This document shows, one piece after another, positions 59,507 through 64,000 of a stretch of 64,000 nucleotides of DNA; the stretch's first letter is position 1, and every line of letters begins with the position of its first letter. The stretch is from Roseibaca sp. Y0-43 (GTDB lineage: Bacteria; Pseudomonadota; Alphaproteobacteria; Rhodobacterales; Rhodobacteraceae). The notes beneath the pieces are model-generated. The model saw nothing but the letters and a program-made list of their open reading frames with translations, searched no databases and was not told the origin of the DNA. The stretch is from the NCBI RefSeq assembly GCF_020667835.1, contig NZ_JAFMPR010000008.1:81588-145587 (forward strand), read 5' to 3'. The translations under genes were made by a program, and so were the position numbers.

Positions 59507-60807
59507 ACATTATCGAGCACAAGGGGATCGGTGACGCTGCCGATATATCCGACGACGCAGCCTTTCAGGCGCAGATCGCCTATCTTCTGACAAACTCGGA
59601 ATTCTATCGCGGCCGCCTGAACGACGCAGGGATCACCCATGCGTCACAGATCGGCGGGCTATCCGATTTAGCCACCTTGCCTTTCACGGAAAAGAACGAC
59701 CTTCGCGCCAGCCGGACAGACGAACGCCCGCTTGGCACGCAGCTTGCTTGCGCCGAAAGCGACATCGCGCGCATTTATTCCACCTCCGGCACGACCGGCA
59801 CGCCCAGTTTCATTCCGCTGACCGCGCGCGATGTGCAGGATTGGGTCACGATCTCGTCGCGCAGCTACTCTGCCTCGGGTGTATCCGCGGGCGACCGGGT
59901 TATCTCCAGCTACAATGCAGGCCCGTTCGTTGCGGGCGCCGCCTTGGGGTCATTCGACCGATTGGGGCTGTGCCACATCCCGGTCGGCACCGGCAATACC
60001 GAGCGGCTGGTCACGGCCATTCAGAAGCTGCGCGCGGATGCCGTGGTGGTCACACCCTCTTACGCTCTGCATCTGATCGAATGGGCGGCCGAGCGCGGCA
60101 TCGACCTTGCGCAATCCAGCGTCCAGCGCGTGATGGTCGCGGGCGAGCCGGGCGGTGGAGAGCCTGAAATGCGGGCGACGCTCGAAGCGGGCTGGGGCGC
60201 GAAAGTGACCGAAGCCATGGGGATCGGGGACATTGCCGTGTCGCTTTGGGGGGAATGCGAGCACCAGAAGGGTATGCATTTCGGCGGCGCGGGCTTTGTC
60301 CATGTCGAGTTGATCGACCCTGACAGCGGGGCCACACTGCCCATGGAGGACGGCGCGGAAGGCGAACTTGTCTATACGCATCTGCGCCAGCAGGCCGCCC
60401 CGCTTCTGCGTTTCCGCAGCCGCGACCATGTGCGCGTGACCACGTCGCCCTGCCCTTGCGGTCGCCACAACCTTCGGGTGCGCTGCATCGGTCGCACCGA
60501 TGACATGCTGATCGTGCGCGGGGTGAACGTGTTCCCGACCGCAATTCGGGAAGTGGTGTCAGACTTCACGCCTGACGTCTCCGGCGTGATCCTGATTACA
60601 CCAACCAGCGACGGCGCAAAGCAAGAGCCGCCCCTGCCGGTGAAGGTCGAGATGGCACCGGGCAAAGCCGCGTCAGACGATCTGGCCAAACGGATAGAGG
60701 CCGCGCTGCGCGCGAAGCTCGTGTTCCGGGCGGCAATCGAACTGGTGCCGCATGGCAGCCTGCCGCGCAGCCAATACAAATCGAAGCTCATCCAGCGAGC
60801 GACGTAA
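59503..60807 (+). CDS. Phenylacetate-CoA ligase-like AMP-binding enzyme (PaaK type)
   Basis: The 434-residue enzyme activates a carboxylate to its CoA thioester through an acyl-adenylate. PaaK-type motifs are YSTSGTTGTPSFIPLT (about residues 90-105), EAMGIGDIAVSLWGECEHQ (A5 region), LLRFRSRDHVRVTT and CPCGRHN. The last is a Cys-X-Cys pair typical of PaaK relatives. GRTDDMLIVRGVNVFPTAI (about 333-351) follows. The start overlaps the lyase stop (ATGA). Being coupled to a citryl-CoA-lyase-like enzyme and a TRAP importer, it may supply the CoA ester that the lyase cleaves. The real substrate is unknown. Confidence 0.85.
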   Translation: MNIIEHKGIGDAADISDDAAFQAQIAYLLTNSEFYRGRLNDAGITHASQIGGLSDLATLPFTEKNDLRASRTDERPLGTQLACAESDIARIYSTSGTTGTPSFIPLTARDVQDWVTISSRSYSASGVSAGDRVISSYNAGPFVAGAALGSFDRLGLCHIPVGTGNTERLVTAIQKLRADAVVVTPSYALHLIEWAAERGIDLAQSSVQRVMVAGEPGGGEPEMRATLEAGWGAKVTEAMGIGDIAVSLWGECEHQKGMHFGGAGFVHVELIDPDSGATLPMEDGAEGELVYTHLRQQAAPLLRFRSRDHVRVTTSPCPCGRHNLRVRCIGRTDDMLIVRGVNVFPTAIREVVSDFTPDVSGVILITPTSDGAKQEPPLPVKVEMAPGKAASDDLAKRIEAALRAKLVFRAAIELVPHGSLPRSQYKSKLIQRAT

Positions 60808-60854
60808 GACCGGATCGGGAGAGCCGGAAAACCAACCAAAGGGAGGAGAGACCA

Positions 60855-61910
60855 ATGACCAGACTTCGCTTGACGGTATCCGCCACCGCCTTGGCCGCGC
60901 TGACCGCGGTCAGCGCACAGGCCCAGACCACCATCCGCTACGCGGAATACGGCCCCGACCGGGGCGTGCGCGCCGAGGCGATCAAGTATTTCGCCGAGCA
61001 GATCGCAGAGCGCTCGAACGGTTCGATCACGCTCGACATCACTTGGGGCGGCGCGCTGGTCAGCGGGCGCGATGTCATGCGCAGCGTTGAATCCGGCTTC
61101 GTGGATGCGGGCACCTTCGTCCCGTCATGGGAGCCGAACATGCTGCATCTGTATGAAGTGGGCGACCTGCCCATGGGCTCTGCCGATCCGTGGGTTGCGA
61201 TGCGCGCCATGTATGACACGGCCACCACCAACGAAGCCCTGATCAACGAATTCGCGGAACATAACGCGGTCTACCTGATGCAGTTCAACACAGGCCCGGT
61301 GCAACTGATCTGCCGCGAACCCATCGATGAAGTGTCCGATTTCGAAGGCAAGCGCATTCGTGCCGTGGGCCCCTATATCGAAGCCTTCACCAGCCTTGGT
61401 GCCGAGATCGTGTCTTTCCCCGCCATCGAGGTGTATCAGGCGCTCGACAGCGGCCTGATGGATTGCAGCCAGGTTTATTGGAGCAACGTGACCGCCTACC
61501 GCCTGCATGAAGTGGCAAGCCACTTGGTGCAGATGGATTTCGGCCAGATGCTTGGGCTTGTCGGGGTCATGAACCTTGGCCTTTGGGAAGATCTGAGCGC
61601 GGAAGAGCAGCAGCTCATGCGTGAGGTCGGACGCGACACGACCGATTTTCTGGCCAATGCGCTGATGTCCTTGGGCGACGAGGTGAAAGCCCAGATGGAA
61701 GCCGGCATTGACGGCCACATGGTTTCCGTCGCAACGCCCCCCGCAGAAGTGATGGAAGTCGTCACCTCGCGGGCCGACGATCTGACGGCGCATTGGCTAG
61801 AGGCGACGGCGGCCAAGGGGCTGGCAGGTCAGGACGTGCTGGACCAGTTCCTTGCCGCGCAGACCGACCTTGCGGCGGTCCGTGACGCCAACGGCTACCC
61901 CTGGAACTAA
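60855..61910 (+). CDS. dctP: TRAP transporter substrate-binding protein (DctP), system 2
   Basis: The 351-residue periplasmic receptor has a signal peptide (RLRLTVSATALAALTAVSAQA). The DctP fold appears in DITWGGALVSGRDVMRSVESG (about residues 59-79), GKRIRAVGPYIEAFTSLGAEIV (the conserved Arg contacting the carboxylate) and PAIEVYQALDSGLMDCSQVYW. GGGAGGAGAG precedes ATG 60855. It follows the ligase by 47 bases, so uptake is probably co-regulated with the lyase and ligase. It belongs to a different subgroup from the receptor of system 1. Confidence 0.93.
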   Translation: MTRLRLTVSATALAALTAVSAQAQTTIRYAEYGPDRGVRAEAIKYFAEQIAERSNGSITLDITWGGALVSGRDVMRSVESGFVDAGTFVPSWEPNMLHLYEVGDLPMGSADPWVAMRAMYDTATTNEALINEFAEHNAVYLMQFNTGPVQLICREPIDEVSDFEGKRIRAVGPYIEAFTSLGAEIVSFPAIEVYQALDSGLMDCSQVYWSNVTAYRLHEVASHLVQMDFGQMLGLVGVMNLGLWEDLSAEEQQLMREVGRDTTDFLANALMSLGDEVKAQMEAGIDGHMVSVATPPAEVMEVVTSRADDLTAHWLEATAAKGLAGQDVLDQFLAAQTDLAAVRDANGYPWN

Positions 61911-61933
61911 CCTGACAACCGGAGGCAGGCCCG

Positions 61934-62482
61934 ATGGATGACGACGCGGCCATACCGCATAAGCGTCCTGACGGCGCTGGCTTTGTAGACCGTGCCTTGC
62001 ACGTGGTAGAAACCGCCGCGATTGGGCTTGCGATGGCCGCAATCGCCTTCGCGGCGGCCTTGCTCTTTACCTCTGTTCTGGCGCGAACGTTCCTGGGCAC
62101 GTCCATCCCGGATGACGTGGTGTTGGCAGAAAACCTGATGCCGCTGATCGTAACCCTGCCCTTGGCCTATGTCGCAGCCCGCCGCGGACATATCGAGGTC
62201 GAGGTCTTCACGAACTTCCTGCCGTTTCGGACCCGCACGGCCCTGACCCTCTGCGGCAACCTCATTGGCCTGTTGTTGTTCGGGTTGATCGCCTGGAGCG
62301 CGTTCAATGTTGCGCTTAGCGATTTTCAGCGCGGTCGCTTCTACGAGGGGGTGCTGCAGATCCCGCAATGGCCTGCAAAGGCGTTCTTCGTTGCGGGGCT
62401 GGCGCTACTCAGTGCCCGTCTGGTGCTGAACACGGCGCAAGACCTTGCCACTTTGGTGAAAGGAGGCCGCAATGCTGGCTGA
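61934..62482 (+). CDS. dctQ: TRAP transporter small permease (DctQ), system 2
   Basis: The 182-residue protein has four membrane segments (for example AIGLAMAAIAFAAALLFTSVLA, about residues 28-49) after a polar N-terminal tail of about 25 residues, longer than in system 1. PLAYVAARRGHIEVEVF is the DctQ mark (the charged HIEVE block, about 79-95). GGAGG stands before ATG 61934. The large permease begins 33 bases after its stop. Confidence 0.88.
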   Translation: MDDDAAIPHKRPDGAGFVDRALHVVETAAIGLAMAAIAFAAALLFTSVLARTFLGTSIPDDVVLAENLMPLIVTLPLAYVAARRGHIEVEVFTNFLPFRTRTALTLCGNLIGLLLFGLIAWSAFNVALSDFQRGRFYEGVLQIPQWPAKAFFVAGLALLSARLVLNTAQDLATLVKGGRNAG

Positions 62483-62515
62483 TCACTCCACGATGTCCGG
62501 ATTGGGGCTGCGATA

Positions 62516-63859
62516 ATGGACCCTGTTACGCTTGGCGTCCTCGGGATGGTGACGGCGTTGGTGTTGCTGGCGTTGCGTGTGCCGGTGGCCTATGCGCTGG
62601 GGGCGGCGGCCCTTGGCGGGATATTCTGCTTTTTCGCCTTTCCGGCCGCGGGCGGGTTCAACCCGGACCGGGCGATGCGGCCGGTCTTCTCTTTCCTCGC
62701 CTCCGACCCCTATTCTCTACTGCATTCCTACCCGCTCATCATGGCACCGCTGTTCATAGGAATGGGCCATGTCGCGCACCGCGCCGGGTTCACCACCGAC
62801 CTGTTCTACGCGATCCGCATCTGGTTGCCGTCGGTCCCCGGCAATCTGGCGATTGCATCGGTCATGGGCTGCGGCGGGTTTTCCGCAATCACCGGAACTT
62901 CTGTCGCCTGCGCCGCGGCGATGGGGCGCATCGCGGTCCCCGAAATGCTGAAATTTGGCTATTCCAAGTCCTTGGCGGCCTCTTGCGTGGCGGCGGGCGG
63001 CACTTTGGGCTCGCTCATTCCGCCATCGCTTTTGCTGGTGTTGTATGGCGTCTTTACCGAGCAATCCGTCAGCCTGCTGTTTCTTGCGGGGGTGCTGCCG
63101 GGTCTGGCGACGGTCGTGGCCTATGTGGGTGTTGTCTGGGCATGGGTAAAGCTCAACCCGGAAGCGGCCCCGGTCACAGATGACCGCCCAAGCCAAGCAG
63201 AGCGCGTCACGGCACTAAAGCGCGCATGGCCGTTTTTCACCCTGTTCTTCCTGATCGTGGGGGGCATCTATTTCGGGCTGTTCACACCGACCGAGGCGGC
63301 CGCCGTCGCCTTCATGGTCGCGGTAATCCTTGGCGTGGTCACGAAACGCCTGTCACTTGCGGGCTTCGTCGACGCCTTGCGTGAAAGCGCCTATCAAACC
63401 GCTGCTGTTTTCGCCATCGCCATCGCCGCCAAGATGCTTCTATCTTTCGTTGCCCTGACAGGCGTAACGAACGCGCTTCTGGCCTGGATCGAGGCTGCGG
63501 ACCTGTCGGTCTTCGTGGTCATGGCGGCGATCGTTCTGCTCTATATCGTGCTGGGGACATTCCTCGACCCGATCGGGATCATCTTGCTGACCATTCCGCT
63601 GACCGTCCCGATCGTGGAATCTTACGGCATGAGCCTGATCTGGTTCGGCATCGTGGTCATCAAACTGCTGGAAATCGGCCTAATCACGCCACCCATAGGG
63701 TTGAATGTTTTTGTCATCAAAAGCGTGGTGGGCAAAGCCGTCCCCCTAGAGGCCATCTTCAAAGGCGTGCTGGTCTTCCTGGCTGCCGACATCCTGATCT
63801 TGTGGCTGCTCTTCCAATTCCCCGGCTTTGCCTTGCTCCTGCCCAACAGCGCCTTCTAG
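62516..63859 (+). CDS. dctM: TRAP transporter large permease (DctM), system 2
   Basis: The 447-residue membrane subunit has about twelve hydrophobic segments. Family blocks are SVMGCGGFSAITGTSVACAAAMG (about residues 115-137; the SG-type loop), GTLGSLIPPSLLLVLYGVFTEQS, and the C-terminal IVVIKLLEIGLITPPIGLNVFVIK (about 378-401), closely matching the DctM end. It completes the importer. The gene ends 47 bases before the insertion-sequence-like end, so the operon is bounded there. Confidence 0.94.
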   Translation: MDPVTLGVLGMVTALVLLALRVPVAYALGAAALGGIFCFFAFPAAGGFNPDRAMRPVFSFLASDPYSLLHSYPLIMAPLFIGMGHVAHRAGFTTDLFYAIRIWLPSVPGNLAIASVMGCGGFSAITGTSVACAAAMGRIAVPEMLKFGYSKSLAASCVAAGGTLGSLIPPSLLLVLYGVFTEQSVSLLFLAGVLPGLATVVAYVGVVWAWVKLNPEAAPVTDDRPSQAERVTALKRAWPFFTLFFLIVGGIYFGLFTPTEAAAVAFMVAVILGVVTKRLSLAGFVDALRESAYQTAAVFAIAIAAKMLLSFVALTGVTNALLAWIEAADLSVFVVMAAIVLLYIVLGTFLDPIGIILLTIPLTVPIVESYGMSLIWFGIVVIKLLEIGLITPPIGLNVFVIKSVVGKAVPLEAIFKGVLVFLAADILILWLLFQFPGFALLLPNSAF

Positions 63860-63906
63860 GCAAAGAGCCGCGATAGGGTCGTTGAACATGGCAAAGCGCC
63901 GCAAAC

Positions 63907-63936
63907 TGAACCGCTCCGGTTTCGCCGGAGACTGTT
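63907..63936. mobile_element. Candidate insertion-sequence terminal repeat
   Basis: TGAACCGCTCCGG...CCGGAGACTGTT, beginning at 63907, looks like the outer tip of an IS3-family-type element (TGAACCGC... CCGGAGACT). An internal 6-bp hairpin is present (63914-63919 with 63925-63930). The rest of the element would lie to the right, outside the window. I rely on memory for the family and cannot see a second end or target repeat. Confidence 0.45.
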
Positions 63937-63947
63937 GAGTTCGTATT

Positions 63948-64000
63948 TCAAGCTGCAATTTTGTCTGACTTCAAGGCCTCCTTATATTTCTCCTCGGCTT
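63948..64000 (-). CDS. C-terminal end of a gene running in from beyond the window (transposase-like)
   Basis: The last 53 bases read on the minus strand as AEEKYKEALKSDKIAA followed by a stop at 63950-63948. The frame is open to the edge of the window. It lies 12 bases inside the candidate insertion-sequence tip, as a transposase end would. No family can be assigned from 16 residues. Confidence 0.4.
   Translation of the reverse strand, partial: AEEKYKEALKSDKIAA

Overview
The window is high-GC DNA from an alphaproteobacterium, most likely a member of the Rhodobacteraceae (Rhodobacter, Roseobacter or Paracoccus relatives). The evidence is a crotonyl-CoA carboxylase/reductase, an lpxD gene, a DUF1127 gene, a lepB-rnc-era operon, TIGR02186 next to TauE/SafE, and many TRAP and ABC importers. 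No rRNA, tRNA or CRISPR array was seen. Family names come from reading protein motifs, not from database searches.

The first 40 kb is mostly housekeeping. From left to right: the end of an unknown gene, a secreted DUF1036 protein, ndk, a PlsB-like acyltransferase, ccr, a DUF1127 protein and RNase R. Next come a GNAT-dapE-hypothetical-YqaA run, lpxD, a flavin reductase with a GNAT, and TauE/SafE with TIGR02186. A BMP-type nucleoside ABC importer follows, then rimI-tsaB-nfu, threonine aldolase, pyrC-pyrE, an L,D-transpeptidase and a phosphonate-type importer behind tandem Pho boxes. The section ends with lepB-rnc-EamA-era-DUF1491, an exporter with its ArgP-like regulator, a BASS transporter, an acyl-CoA ligase, a cupin-amine oxidase pair and an APC permease.

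From 40 kb to the right edge the window is catabolic and accessory. A TRAP operon (40188-43010) is followed by a larger locus (43.3-57.7 kb). That locus holds a sugar-type ABC importer, a TetR regulator, a GMC oxidoreductase, a MaoC hydratase, an aldehyde dehydrogenase, a CoA-transferase, an aldo/keto reductase, a Dabb protein, an SDR, a DUF993 aldolase-like protein and a TIM-barrel isomerase. Three palindromic sites with the same 14-bp core lie in its three promoter regions, so the transcription units look like one TetR regulon. The substrate is unknown. The enzymes suggest uptake, oxidation, retro-aldol cleavage and CoA-dependent processing of a polyol- or sugar-like compound.

The last unit (57.9-63.9 kb) pairs a GntR repressor with a divergent operon for a citryl-CoA-lyase-like protein, a PaaK-like acyl-CoA ligase and a complete TRAP importer. 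Together they suggest import of a hydroxy-di- or tricarboxylate, CoA activation, and cleavage to acetyl-CoA plus a 2-oxoacid. The intergenic region has two divergent promoters that share one -35 element, repeated GntR operator arms, and a predicted leaderless regulator mRNA. The window ends in what looks like the tip of an insertion sequence.
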